Shown here piece after piece: positions 34,549 through 42,900 of a stretch of 64,000 nt of DNA. Under the pieces are notes generated by a model. The model was not told the origin of the DNA, searched no databases, and saw nothing but the letters and a program-made list of their open reading frames with translations. The stretch's first letter is position 1. Every line of letters starts with the position of its first letter. The stretch lies in the NCBI RefSeq assembly GCF_900104455.1, contig NZ_FNHB01000005.1, positions 62,001 to 126,000 on the forward strand, written 5' to 3'. Source of the DNA: Dendrosporobacter quercicolus (lineage in GTDB: Bacteria; Bacillota; Negativicutes; DSM-1736; Dendrosporobacteraceae). Made by a program: the position numbers and the translations under genes.

Positions 34549-35160
34549 ATGGGTAGCAGGATTGATTACAAAAGAGAACTGAAAGCGTTATACACGGCAT
34601 CGGCCAAAGCGTGTTCGATAACGGCTGTTCCAGCCATGAATTTTCTGATGCTTGACGGAAAGGGAAATCCGAATGGCTCAATTGAATTTCAAAACGCGGT
34701 GGAAGCGCTGTTTAGTGTTGCCTACGCGCTAAAATTTATGATGAAAAAATCTGCTGATATTGACTATGGGGTTATGCCTTTGGAAGGGCTTTGGTGGTGT
34801 GACGATATGGCGGCTTTCACCACGGCAAGCAAGGAAAGCTGGCAGTGGACGCTAATGATCATGCAGCCGCCTTGCATAACCGCTGAAATTTTTTCCGGGG
34901 CGGTTGAAGAAGTGAGCCGGAAAAAAGCTTTGGCTGCTGCGGAGCAATTGGTCTTTGGCGCATATGAAGAAGGCAAAACCGTTCAGATCCTGCATATCGG
35001 CCCCTTTTCCGAGGAAGGGCCGACCGTTGCGAAGCTGCATCAATTTATTTCGGAGCATCAATATCAAATGAACGGCAAGCACCATGAAATTTACCTCAGT
35101 GATACCAGGCGAGGCCAGCCGGAAAACTGGAAAACAATCATAAGGCAGCCCGTCCGCTGA
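34549..35160 (+). CDS. GyrI-like small-molecule-binding domain protein
   Basis: 203 residues. The opening IDYKRELKALYTASAK and AVPAMNFLMLDGKGNPNG, then WWCDD, and the end VQILHIGPFSEEGPTVAKLHQFI and HHEIYLSDTRR, match stand-alone GyrI-like proteins (PF06445). Related proteins bind or hydrolyse lipophilic toxins. It sits between two XRE-fusion genes, divergent from the first, and may be regulated by it. A GGCGGAG site precedes the ATG. Confidence 0.82.
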   Translation: MGSRIDYKRELKALYTASAKACSITAVPAMNFLMLDGKGNPNGSIEFQNAVEALFSVAYALKFMMKKSADIDYGVMPLEGLWWCDDMAAFTTASKESWQWTLMIMQPPCITAEIFSGAVEEVSRKKALAAAEQLVFGAYEEGKTVQILHIGPFSEEGPTVAKLHQFISEHQYQMNGKHHEIYLSDTRRGQPENWKTIIRQPVR

Positions 35161-35334
35161 CTTTCATTGGTAACGGGACAGGCCCTGACGATGAAAGTAC
35201 AGCGGAACTGACTGAAAATCAACCGCCGGTTGACTCACTGCAAAGTATTGCAACTATGGTTCGCTGGACTTAAAGAACCGGTTATTCTACAATGAGAGTG
35301 TCAGTACTGAACATTTCAAAAAGGAAGAGAAAGC

Positions 35335-36168
35335 ATGTCTGATCATTATGAAGTCGGCCGGCGGATTGCCTTGCTGCGTAAAGAAAAATGTTATACGCAG
35401 GAAAAAATCAGCGCCCTGCTCAATGTCACGCCGCAGGCTGTTTCCAAGTGGGAACAAGGCAATGCTCTGCCGGATACCCTGTTGCTGCCTTTATTGGCGA
35501 AGCTGCTTGACACATCTATTGATTATTTGCTGACAGGAGACAGCTTTGCGGGCAAGACAGGCCCGTATGACGGAGAATATCAAAAAGAAGGCTATTATTG
35601 GGGCATGGAGCCTTCGCAGCTGGCCTTGCAAATTCTTGAACACCTGCAGAATGAGGCGGCTGGCAGGCGCTTGTTAGACCTTGGCAGCGGCGAGGGGCGG
35701 GATGCGGTTTTTTTCGCCAAACACGGGTTTCAGGTGGATGCGCTGGAAGTTTCAGCTCCCGGTGCGGAAAAAATCAGGCGGTATAGTCAGTTATCCAATT
35801 ATACAGTCAACGTTATTCAGGCGGATATGATCGGCTATCAACTCTCCGGGGCTTATGATGTTATCTACTCTCATGGATCGCTTCAATTTTTACCATTGAC
35901 GCAACGACAAAAGCATTTTGACCAATACAAACAACGGACAAGGGGCGGCGGACTGAACGCCCATCTCATTTTTGTTGAAAAGCCGTTCGTTACGCCGGCG
36001 CCGGATTGGGAGAGAAACGAATTTTTTTATCAGTCCGGCGAGCTGTCCAGGTATTATCATGACTGGGAAATTTTGCAGTGCGGGGAGAAAATCATTGACT
36101 GCAATTCGGCGGGAATAGCTCATCGCCATGCGGTCAATTGCATCATTGCCAGGAAGGCGGACGTTTAA
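35335..36168 (+). CDS. XRE regulator fused to a SAM-dependent methyltransferase
   Basis: 277 residues. The XRE domain (about 5-65) reads YTQEKISALLNVTPQAVSKWEQG. From about 80 comes a class-I methyltransferase: YYWGMEPSQLALQILEHL, motif I LLDLGSGEGRDAVFFAKHG, and a later acidic IQADM, closest in style to TehB-like enzymes. It may regulate in response to, or modify, a toxic substrate such as a metalloid, but no target is shown. AAGGAAGAG precedes the ATG; a terminator follows. Confidence 0.85.
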   Translation: MSDHYEVGRRIALLRKEKCYTQEKISALLNVTPQAVSKWEQGNALPDTLLLPLLAKLLDTSIDYLLTGDSFAGKTGPYDGEYQKEGYYWGMEPSQLALQILEHLQNEAAGRRLLDLGSGEGRDAVFFAKHGFQVDALEVSAPGAEKIRRYSQLSNYTVNVIQADMIGYQLSGAYDVIYSHGSLQFLPLTQRQKHFDQYKQRTRGGGLNAHLIFVEKPFVTPAPDWERNEFFYQSGELSRYYHDWEILQCGEKIIDCNSAGIAHRHAVNCIIARKADV

Positions 36169-36196
36169 AAAATTATATCCATAGCAGCGAAAACAT

Positions 36197-36242
36197 AGAG
36201 AAACTCCTGCCGCATCCCGTTGGCTGAGGCAGGAGTTTCTCT
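36197..36242 (+). terminator. Intrinsic terminator after the XRE-methyltransferase gene
   Basis: AGAGAAACTCCTGCC pairs perfectly with GGCAGGAGTTTCTCT around 16 bases. Confidence 0.75.
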
Positions 36243-36301
36243 GTTCCTTCTAAAATAATTGTAATAATTTCTGTATTTTCATGACGAAAGGAAGCAGGTT
36301 G

Positions 36302-37144
36302 ATGAAAAAGCACTTGAATATTTTCTTTCCCCAATGGCAAGGCGGGGGACAGGGTAAATCAACATACGAGGGCGCTGTTGCAATAAAAAAACAATATCTG
36401 GGCCGAAAAGCATTTCGTGATATTGAAGTAAGCCTGGACGATTGCAGTATCGAAAATAATATTTTTGGCTATAAGCCGATTGTCAGGCAGCTGGAGCGCT
36501 GCAGGAATTTGGTCATGCAGGAACAGCCGGCAACTATTTTTACGATTGGCGGGGGCTGTGATATTGATATTGTCCCGGTATCTTATTTGAACAGCAGACT
36601 AAAGGGTGATATCACTGTTCTCTGGCTGGATGCACATGGAGATCTTAATACCCCGGAATCCTCAAAAACGAAAGCTTTTCATGGAATGCCATTGAGAGCG
36701 CTTCTGGGAGAGGGGGATGCACGAGTTTTAAGTCAGGCATTTTCTGTGCTGCTGCCTTCACAAGTTATCCTATTGGGCGATAGAGATCTTGAAGAGGCGG
36801 AATTGCATTATATTGAAGAACATCATATTAAGCGCTTAAAAGTATCTGACATTGAGTCCGATATCAATCGTGTAGTAGAAGCAATCAAATCAAAAGGCTC
36901 GGCCAATATTTATCTTCATATTGACTTGGATGTTCTCGATCCCCGGGAGTTTCCTTTTGTACAGGTGCCTGTCCCGGATGGCTTAAAAGCGGCAACCCTC
37001 GCCCGCCTCTTAACCGTGTTGCGGCAGCAATTTCATGTCTTGGGGTTATCGCTTGTTGAATACCAGCCTGCTGACAAACAGCAAAGCGAAATATTGAAAA
37101 ATATTGTCGACATGGGCAGCGCTCTTTCCGCGGTGACCAAGTAG
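36302..37144 (+). CDS. Arginase/agmatinase-family hydrolase
   Basis: 280 residues of the arginase fold. Metal-ligand motifs are WLDAHGDLNT (two Asp and a His), HGMPLRALLG and HIDLDVLDP. The first canonical motif GGDHS is replaced by GGGCDID, so the usual first-metal His is Cys. That occurs in some divergent family members and leaves the substrate open (arginine, agmatine, formiminoglutamate or other guanidino compound). ATG 36302 with AAGGAAG is used; an in-frame upstream start lacks a ribosome site. No ureohydrolase pathway partner is nearby. Confidence 0.85.
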   Translation: MKKHLNIFFPQWQGGGQGKSTYEGAVAIKKQYLGRKAFRDIEVSLDDCSIENNIFGYKPIVRQLERCRNLVMQEQPATIFTIGGGCDIDIVPVSYLNSRLKGDITVLWLDAHGDLNTPESSKTKAFHGMPLRALLGEGDARVLSQAFSVLLPSQVILLGDRDLEEAELHYIEEHHIKRLKVSDIESDINRVVEAIKSKGSANIYLHIDLDVLDPREFPFVQVPVPDGLKAATLARLLTVLRQQFHVLGLSLVEYQPADKQQSEILKNIVDMGSALSAVTK

Positions 37145-37484
37145 TTTGATTAGCTTCGGTCCGGAGTAAAGCGGAAAACCGGCAATCCAGGCAGGGACCG
37201 ATGCGTTTTTACAAATAACTGCAGTGAGGTTTTTGCGCCAGCCTGAAAAAAACAATTGCCGGCAGGGACGGTATGCATAAATACACGGTGAAGAGTTATC
37301 CTAAGAAAGTAGTTTAGTCCAACAATGTTTGCAACTAACCTTTGCTCATCTGTTCAAGAAGATTCTGTTATTAAGCTTTGACGCCTGCGTTCACAGCCGC
37401 CTTCAAGTTGGAATTTTTGAAGTGTATTGCGAGGATAAATACGATGAATAGGCAGTTCTATTAAACAATGCAGGAGATGACGGC
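37145..37484. other. Intergenic region before the KpsS/LipB-like gene
   Basis: 340 bases with no convincing gene or RNA. A short inverted repeat CTTCAA/TTGAAG lies near 37405, and an AT-rich GATAAAT at about 37433 could be a -10. Nothing else is supported. Confidence 0.4.
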
Positions 37485-38723
37485 TTGAAAACGCAAGATA
37501 AACCATCGATCCTGTTTGTATCTCTGAATCGCCATCAAAGGCAGTATTTCCGCCAGTTAGGCTCAGCTCTAAGCCCTTTGTACGATATTCACTATAGCCA
37601 CTATAGCTTGTCAGATTTTCTTGGTGCGCTGATAAAGCCGGAGCTGCCGGAGTCTGTCGCTTTTACTAAGGAAGAATTAGCGGAAATCATCCGTTTTTTA
37701 CTGTTAAAGGGAAAGTCCCGCAGATTTACCGGCTTTCGCGGCTGGATGCATTCGCAAACAGTTCTGGAAAGCAGGGCCTATTTTGCGACCCTGCATTTTT
37801 ATCAATATATGCGCCGCGTTTCCACAGACCTTGTAGCTGTGTGGAATGGCATCAATCTTCCTTTGGCGGCCGCTGCAAGAGTGGCGGGAAAACTCGGTAA
37901 GAAAACGGTGTTTTTTGAAAATGGCTATCTCCAAAATACAACTACGCTGGATCCCCTGGGCGTCAATTATCGTAATAGCTTAGTAAACAAACCGCGCTCT
38001 TTTTATGATGCCGTAGTTCCGCAGGAACAGCTTCTTGCCGCGTTATATAGTGCGGCGGTGACAGTTCGGGAAATAAGGAGCAAATGGTACCAAAGCTTGA
38101 CAAGAAAGCAAACCAGCAGCCAGGCGGAGGATGTTATCCTGCCGGATAAATTTATTTTTCTGCCGTTTCAGGTGCACGATGATACGCAGGTGCTGTTGTA
38201 TTCCCCGCAGCTCAAGTCAATGGATCAATTCGTGGATTGTGCAGTGAACGCTGTAAAACGGTATAATCTAAGGCATGGCGAAAATCTTTGGATTGTTGCC
38301 AAAGAGCATCCTTCCGATTTTGGCCGGGTAGATTATTCTTCGTTGAAGGCGAAGTACCAACAGGATAATATTTTGTTTCTGCGCTATTATCCGACGCCTG
38401 AGTTAATTGTCCGGGCATCCGGGGTTATTACCTTAAATTCTACCGTAGGTATTGAGGCTTTAGTCCGTCATAAGCCTGTTATCACGCTGGGGAGCTCATT
38501 CTATAACGTGGCCGGGCTGGTCTGCCATGTTGCACAGGCAGACCAGCTAGCCGAATATATTCCGTTTATCAATGCAGCGCCTGATCATCTGTTAATTGAC
38601 AAGTTCTTGTATTATTTACGCTACTCTTATTTGGCGGAAGGCTCATGGCGTCAGCCGGATGAGCAGCATTTTGCCAGCATTGAAGGAAAGATTTCGGAAA
38701 TTTTGCAGCAACCCTTTGTTTAA
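37485..38723 (+). CDS. Capsular polysaccharide biosynthesis/export protein (KpsS/LipB-like)
   Basis: 412 residues of the PF05159 type. Near the N-terminus are ILFVSLNRHQRQYFRQLG and VAVWNGINLPLAAA...GKKTVFFENGYLQNTTTLD. Near the C-terminus are VAKEHPSDFGRVDY, ITLNSTVGIEALV and KPVITLGSSFYNVAGL, the nucleotide-sugar-binding half of Kdo-transferase-like proteins. In Gram-negative bacteria these add Kdo to a lipid anchor for capsule. The start is TTG with AGGAGA ten bases upstream. It is isolated from other polysaccharide genes. Confidence 0.82.
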   Translation: MKTQDKPSILFVSLNRHQRQYFRQLGSALSPLYDIHYSHYSLSDFLGALIKPELPESVAFTKEELAEIIRFLLLKGKSRRFTGFRGWMHSQTVLESRAYFATLHFYQYMRRVSTDLVAVWNGINLPLAAAARVAGKLGKKTVFFENGYLQNTTTLDPLGVNYRNSLVNKPRSFYDAVVPQEQLLAALYSAAVTVREIRSKWYQSLTRKQTSSQAEDVILPDKFIFLPFQVHDDTQVLLYSPQLKSMDQFVDCAVNAVKRYNLRHGENLWIVAKEHPSDFGRVDYSSLKAKYQQDNILFLRYYPTPELIVRASGVITLNSTVGIEALVRHKPVITLGSSFYNVAGLVCHVAQADQLAEYIPFINAAPDHLLIDKFLYYLRYSYLAEGSWRQPDEQHFASIEGKISEILQQPFV

Positions 38724-38840
38724 CTTCCGCCAGGTCGGACTGGGCAGGAGTTTTCTTGGGAATCACCGCATTATGTGACGGACAAGAAGCCGGAAACCTA
38801 AACAGGTACCCGTCTCCTTATTTGGTTGCGTTGCGGCTGG

Positions 38841-38870
38841 TTGTCAAGGGGGTGCAAACTATGATATTAT
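38841..38870 (+). promoter_or_regulatory. Promoter of the YjdM gene
   Basis: TTGTCA (38841-38846), 18-base spacer, TATTAT (38865-38870), 30 bases before the start codon. Confidence 0.6.
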
Positions 38871-38899
38871 AGTACAACTAATGATGAATGGAGATATCA

Positions 38900-39244
38900 A
38901 TGATGCCTGAACTGCCCAATTGCCCAAAATGTAATTCGGAATACACATATGAGGATAGAAGTCTGTTTGTCTGCCCGGAATGCGCTCATGAGTGGACTGT
39001 GGAGTCAGCGCCCGAAGCCGGTGAAGGAAAAAAGCTATTCAAAGACGCCAATGGAAATATCTTAAACGACGGCGACTCGGTCACCGTAATCAAAGACCTA
39101 AAAGTAAAAGGGAGTTCGGCTGTTGTTAAAATAGGTACAAAGGTAAAAAATATACGGTTGATTGAGGGAGATCATGATATTGACTGCCAGATTGACGGTT
39201 TTGGCGCTATGAAGCTGAAATCTGCATTTGTTAAAAAAATATAG
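38900..39244 (+). CDS. yjdM: YjdM/PhnA-family zinc-ribbon protein
   Basis: 114 residues. The N-terminal zinc ribbon is [12 protein letters not shown]...CPECAHEW and the C-terminal beta domain has [27 protein letters not shown]. This is the full PhnA/YjdM signature. Despite the old phosphonate label, its role is unclear. The ATG at 38900 (GGAG six bases upstream) or 38903 is the start. Confidence 0.93.
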   Translation: MMPELPNCPKCNSEYTYEDRSLFVCPECAHEWTVESAPEAGEGKKLFKDANGNILNDGDSVTVIKDLKVKGSSAVVKIGTKVKNIRLIEGDHDIDCQIDGFGAMKLKSAFVKKI

Positions 39245-39311
39245 CAGCAACAGATCAACACAGTACAAGGGACAAAAAACGCCTGAGTCCCCGGAGGTCA
39301 GAGGTGAAAGC

Positions 39312-39343
39312 GAACAGCTGCCGGTTTTGGCGGCTGTTTTTTT
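39312..39343 (+). terminator. Intrinsic terminator after yjdM
   Basis: ACAGCTGCCGG and the arm GGCGGCTGT form a stem followed by seven T residues. Confidence 0.8.
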
Positions 39344-39383
39344 ATGCAAGCCGGATTTTCTAAGGTGCTCCCAAAAGATATGC

Positions 39384-39435
39384 TTGACAAAATGATTAGA
39401 TATTAATAGGATGATATTAACAAAATGATAATATC
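39384..39435 (+). promoter_or_regulatory. pncB promoter with phased repeats
   Basis: TTGACA (39384-39389), 17 bases, TAGGAT (39407-39412). GATATTAA occurs at 39399 and 39413 and GATAATATC at 39427, a strict 14-base phase over and past the -10. An operator of an NAD-related repressor is possible. Confidence 0.55.
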
Positions 39436-39532
39436 AGAAAAATTAGTTTTGGATTTATTTACGTTTAACTCTCAATGAACTGTCAATTGATGAAAATGGG
39501 GTAGCTGATAATCGCTCGAGGGGGCAACAAAT

Positions 39533-40975
39533 GTGAAAAGAATGAACTTAACGATGCTGACGGATTTTTATGAGATCACTATGGCAAATGGGTATTTCCA
39601 GAATGGTTTGAAAGACAAAATTGCTTATTTTGACATGTTTTTCCGGAAGGTTCCGGATGACGGCGGTTTTGCCATTATGGCCGGACTGGAGCAGGTAATC
39701 CAGTATTTAAAAAACCTGCACTTCGATGATGCGGATATCGAATATTTGAGGGGCAAAGGTCTGTTTAATGAAGAATTTTTACAATATATTAAAGAGTTCA
39801 AGTTTAGCTGTGACGTTTGGTCAGTGCTTGAAGGAACTCCGGTTTTTCCCAATGAGCCGATCGTAACGGTCAGAGGGCCGGTGATTGAAGCGCAGCTGGT
39901 TGAAACGATGATCTTATTGACCATAAATCACCAGAGCTTAATTGCGACTAAGGCCAACCGGATTGTACGCGCTGCCCAGGGGCGCGGCGTTCTTGAGTTT
40001 GGCTCAAGACGGGCGCATGGGTATGACGGCGCTATTTTCGGAGCGCGCGCCGCGTATATTGGCGGCTGTGCCGGATCGGCCTGCACCATTGCCGAACAGG
40101 ATTTTAATATTCCGGCCGCGGGCACAATGGCCCACAGCTGGGTTCAGATGTTTCCCAAGGAAATCGACGCTTTTCGTGCGTATGCCCGGATTTATCCGGA
40201 TAACTGTCTGGTGCTGGTGGATACCTATAATGTGCTGAAATCCGGTGTGCCAAACGCAATCAAGGTGTTTAATGAAGAAGTGGTATCCAGGGGCTTTCGT
40301 CCCAAGGGTATACGCATAGACAGCGGAGATATCACCTATTTGTCGCAAAAGAGCCGCAAGATGCTGGATGACGCGGGATTTCCCGATTGCAAAATAGTCG
40401 CTTCCAATTCGCTGGATGAATACATCATCCGGGACATTCTTGTCCAGGGGGCGGAGGTAGACTTGTTCGGCGTGGGGGAACGCTTGATCACCTCCAAATC
40501 CGAGCCTGTTTTCGGCGGGGTTTATAAGCTTGTTGCCGTCGAAGAAGAGGGGGAAATTGTCCCTAAAATTAAGATTAGCGAAAATGTGGAAAAAATAACC
40601 AATCCGGGCTATAAGCAAGTATGGCGGTTGTTTGAGCGGACAAGCGGTAAAGCGATTGCCGATGTTCTTACTTTGCCGGATGAAAGCATTGACGATACCA
40701 GGCCTTATCTAATCTTTGACTCGGAACACACCTGGAAGCGATTGACGGTTACTGATTTTCGGGCAAAACGGCTGATGACCCAGATTTTTGATCATGGTGT
40801 CTGCGTGTATGAAAGCCCGGATTTACAGGCCATTAAGGATTACTGCCGGGAGCAGGTCGATACCTTGTGGGACGAGGTGTTAAGATTTGAAAATCCTCAC
40901 AATTATTATGTGGATTTGTCCAAAGATTTATGGGATGTCCGGGAAAAGCTGCTGATTGAGTTTTCAGGTAAATAA
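39533..40975 (+). CDS. pncB: Nicotinate phosphoribosyltransferase
   Basis: 480 residues, within the long bacterial subgroup. It makes nicotinate mononucleotide from nicotinate and PRPP for NAD salvage. Signatures: TDFYEITMANGYF at the start, FGSRRAHGYDGAIFGARAAYIGG, GTMAHSWVQMF with the phosphohistidine-region His, LVDTYN, and IRIDSGD with NSLDEY for the phosphate site. The start is GTG with GAGGGGG eight bases upstream; an ATG in front is closed by an immediate stop. The gene is followed by an ArsC/Spx-like gene after 22 bases, probably one operon. Confidence 0.96.
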   Translation: MKRMNLTMLTDFYEITMANGYFQNGLKDKIAYFDMFFRKVPDDGGFAIMAGLEQVIQYLKNLHFDDADIEYLRGKGLFNEEFLQYIKEFKFSCDVWSVLEGTPVFPNEPIVTVRGPVIEAQLVETMILLTINHQSLIATKANRIVRAAQGRGVLEFGSRRAHGYDGAIFGARAAYIGGCAGSACTIAEQDFNIPAAGTMAHSWVQMFPKEIDAFRAYARIYPDNCLVLVDTYNVLKSGVPNAIKVFNEEVVSRGFRPKGIRIDSGDITYLSQKSRKMLDDAGFPDCKIVASNSLDEYIIRDILVQGAEVDLFGVGERLITSKSEPVFGGVYKLVAVEEEGEIVPKIKISENVEKITNPGYKQVWRLFERTSGKAIADVLTLPDESIDDTRPYLIFDSEHTWKRLTVTDFRAKRLMTQIFDHGVCVYESPDLQAIKDYCREQVDTLWDEVLRFENPHNYYVDLSKDLWDVREKLLIEFSGK

Positions 40976-40997
40976 AGTTGCGGGAGGAGCTGGGCGG

Positions 40998-41366
40998 ATG
41001 AGGCAAAGGGTTCTTTTTGTATGTTACCCCAAATGCACGACATGTCAAAAAGCGCAGAAGTGGCTTGACCGCAATGGTATTGCCTATGAACTGCGGAATA
41101 TTAAAGACCAGAATCCCACAGAAATCGAACTGAAGGACTGGCTGGTAAAAAGCAATGAACCGGTTCGTAAATTTTTTAACACCAGCGGCCTGTTATACAG
41201 ATCCCTGGGGCTTAAGGATAAACTGCCAACCATGTCTGAGGCGGAGCAGCTGTCGTTGCTGGCAACGGACGGAATGCTGGTAAAACGGCCTCTATTGGTT
41301 GCCGGCAACACGGTTTTGGCCGGATTTAAAGAGGCGGAATGGGAAGGGCTCATCAGACAAACCTGA
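40998..41366 (+). CDS. ArsC/Spx-family protein
   Basis: 122 residues of the thioredoxin-fold arsenate-reductase-like family. CTTCQKAQKWL near residue 12 supplies a CxxC, as in Spx/MgsR rather than the single Cys of classical ArsC. IKDQNPTEIEL, GLLYRSLGLKDKL and the conserved LVKRPLLV follow. It could be a redox reductase or a transcription modulator. ATG 40998 with GGGAGGAG is used instead of a longer start within pncB. Confidence 0.88.
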   Translation: MRQRVLFVCYPKCTTCQKAQKWLDRNGIAYELRNIKDQNPTEIELKDWLVKSNEPVRKFFNTSGLLYRSLGLKDKLPTMSEAEQLSLLATDGMLVKRPLLVAGNTVLAGFKEAEWEGLIRQT

Positions 41367-41554
41367 ATCGCGGGCGGCGGGGAGAACGGTGAACCAAATC
41401 ATTTTGCCCCGCGATATTGAAAAAACGGCGGCCGTCTTACAGACGGCGCCATTGGGTAGTGATGCATTCCGGAACAGGATGAATTTAACTTGGATATTTC
41501 AGGGCTTTTTGTTAAATAATAAGAATGTAATTTCATATGAAAGGAGTGTTTTAC

Positions 41555-41740
41555 TTGGCGCAGTTAAGTCAACTGGAGCTTCAGCATTTGCGTCACATGA
41601 TTGGAGGCCATGAGACCATGGCGAATAAGCTTGAAGCATATGCGCAGCAATGCAGCGATACTCAGATTAAGCAGATGTTTCAACAAGATGCCGCGGAAGC
41701 CAAAAGCTCCAAACAAAAACTTATGACATTTCTACAATAG
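41555..41740 (+). CDS. Small spore coat protein
   Basis: 61 residues, all helical: LSQLELQHLRHMIGGHETMA, then CSDTQIKQMFQQDA and KQKLMTFLQ. This is the pattern of small Firmicute proteins annotated as spore coat (CotF relatives). The TTG start lies eight bases after AAGGAG; an ATG upstream would put the ribosome site inside the gene. It is followed after 11 bases by a CotF-type gene and expected to be made in the mother cell late in sporulation. Confidence 0.8.
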   Translation: MAQLSQLELQHLRHMIGGHETMANKLEAYAQQCSDTQIKQMFQQDAAEAKSSKQKLMTFLQ

Positions 41741-41751
41741 GAGGTAAACAC

Positions 41752-42009
41752 ATGAACGATAAAGACATGCTGAATGACTATTTAGCATCGATCAAAGGCA
41801 GCTTATCCACCTATGCCAGTGTTATTGCCGAGACAAATAACACCCAGTTGCGTTCAACCTTTCAGCAAATGAGAAATCAGGATGAACAGCGCCAATATCA
41901 GCTTGCTCAGACCGCCATGCAAAAGGGCTATTACAAACCGGCTGCTCCTGCTGCGCAAAGCGATGTGCAGCAATTGAAGACCGAATTGATGAGCGCCTCT
42001 ACCAACTAA
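41752..42009 (+). CDS. Coat F domain protein (CotF-like)
   Basis: 85 residues: MLNDYLASIKGSLSTYASVIAET...LRSTFQQMRNQDEQRQYQLAQ and YYKPAAPA, the Coat F (PF07875) layout in a short form. AGGAGG precedes the ATG. It pairs with the small coat protein upstream; presence of these genes supports an endospore former. Confidence 0.88.
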   Translation: MNDKDMLNDYLASIKGSLSTYASVIAETNNTQLRSTFQQMRNQDEQRQYQLAQTAMQKGYYKPAAPAAQSDVQQLKTELMSASTN

Positions 42010-42019
42010 TACGGTAATT

Positions 42020-42069
42020 AAGCAAGCGGTGTCGTTAAATGCTTTGCATTTAACGACACCGCTTGCTTT
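42020..42069. terminator. Strong terminator after the coat genes
   Basis: A 23-base arm beginning AAGCAAGCGGTGTCG pairs perfectly with its complement around TTT and is followed by TTT. It also suits the convergent peptidase gene. Confidence 0.88.
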
Positions 42070-42086
42070 CTGTAATTCCTGCCCGG

Positions 42087-42710
42087 TCATTGCAGGAGCA
42101 TATATTTAATGGGATCAATAGCAACGCCATTTTCCCTGACCTCATAATGGACATGCGGGCCGGTGCTTTTTCCGGTACTGCCGGCATAGGCAATCAGCTG
42201 TCCTTTTTTGATACTTTGCCCGGCGGTTACCGTTACCTGGGAATTATGTCCATAAATCGTCTCCAGGCCATTGCCGTGATCAATATGTACAATATTGCCA
42301 TAGCCTCCGGCCCAGCCGCTCTTTACAACCTGGCCATCCGCTGTCGCGACAACGGGTATACCCAGGCCGCTGGCAATGTCGATGCCCTGATGCAATTCAC
42401 TGCCGTCTTCCAAAGGTGAATTGCGCCAGCCGAATCCGGAGGTTACCGGTCCGCTCGCCGGCCAGATGGACGGCGTATTAGCCAATGGATCAGTACCTCT
42501 GGCTGTTTTCTCAATTTCTTGCACCAGGCCGCTTTCATTAAGCGGAATAGCTGTCAATTCGGTTGTTGTTTGACCGCTGGCGTTGAGGGTCTGATGAAAA
42601 TTGGCGATAATCCCGACAGACAATAAGATAAACAGGCCCAGGAACCAAATCGGTTTTTTACCGGCGCTGCTGACTGGCTGGTTATGCTGCGTTTGGTGCG
42701 GAATATGCAT
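42087..42710 (-). CDS. M23-family peptidase, membrane-anchored
   Basis: 207 residues. A single N-terminal membrane helix (IWFLGLFILLSVGIIANF) is followed by a LytM/M23 domain with GFGWRNSPL, the zinc ligands in HQGIDIA and HVHYEV, and GNIVHIDHGNGLETIYGH. It should cleave peptidoglycan cross-links or act as an amidase activator outside the membrane. The zinc set is complete. AAGGAGG precedes the ATG. Confidence 0.92.
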   Translation of the reverse strand: MHIPHQTQHNQPVSSAGKKPIWFLGLFILLSVGIIANFHQTLNASGQTTTELTAIPLNESGLVQEIEKTARGTDPLANTPSIWPASGPVTSGFGWRNSPLEDGSELHQGIDIASGLGIPVVATADGQVVKSGWAGGYGNIVHIDHGNGLETIYGHNSQVTVTAGQSIKKGQLIAYAGSTGKSTGPHVHYEVRENGVAIDPIKYMLLQ

Positions 42711-42900
42711 TGTTGGAGTTCCTCCTTAACGGAAAGGCTTACGAATCGAATCCAGCGGACAGCAGAATGTTGCTGTTCCTTTACATTATAACGGAAAACC
42801 TGCCGGATTTTCAATCATGGTACCTTTTGCCAACACTTGACGCATAAAGTAAAAAATGAGAACATAATAACATTAAGCTTTGATTAAGGAGAGGAGCCAT

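Noticed and set aside
41389-41613. Open frame starting GTG after GGGGAGAACG in front of the coat genes
   Set aside because: It overlaps the start of the coat-protein gene in another frame, its C-terminal half is just the shadow of that gene, and no family resemblance is seen.
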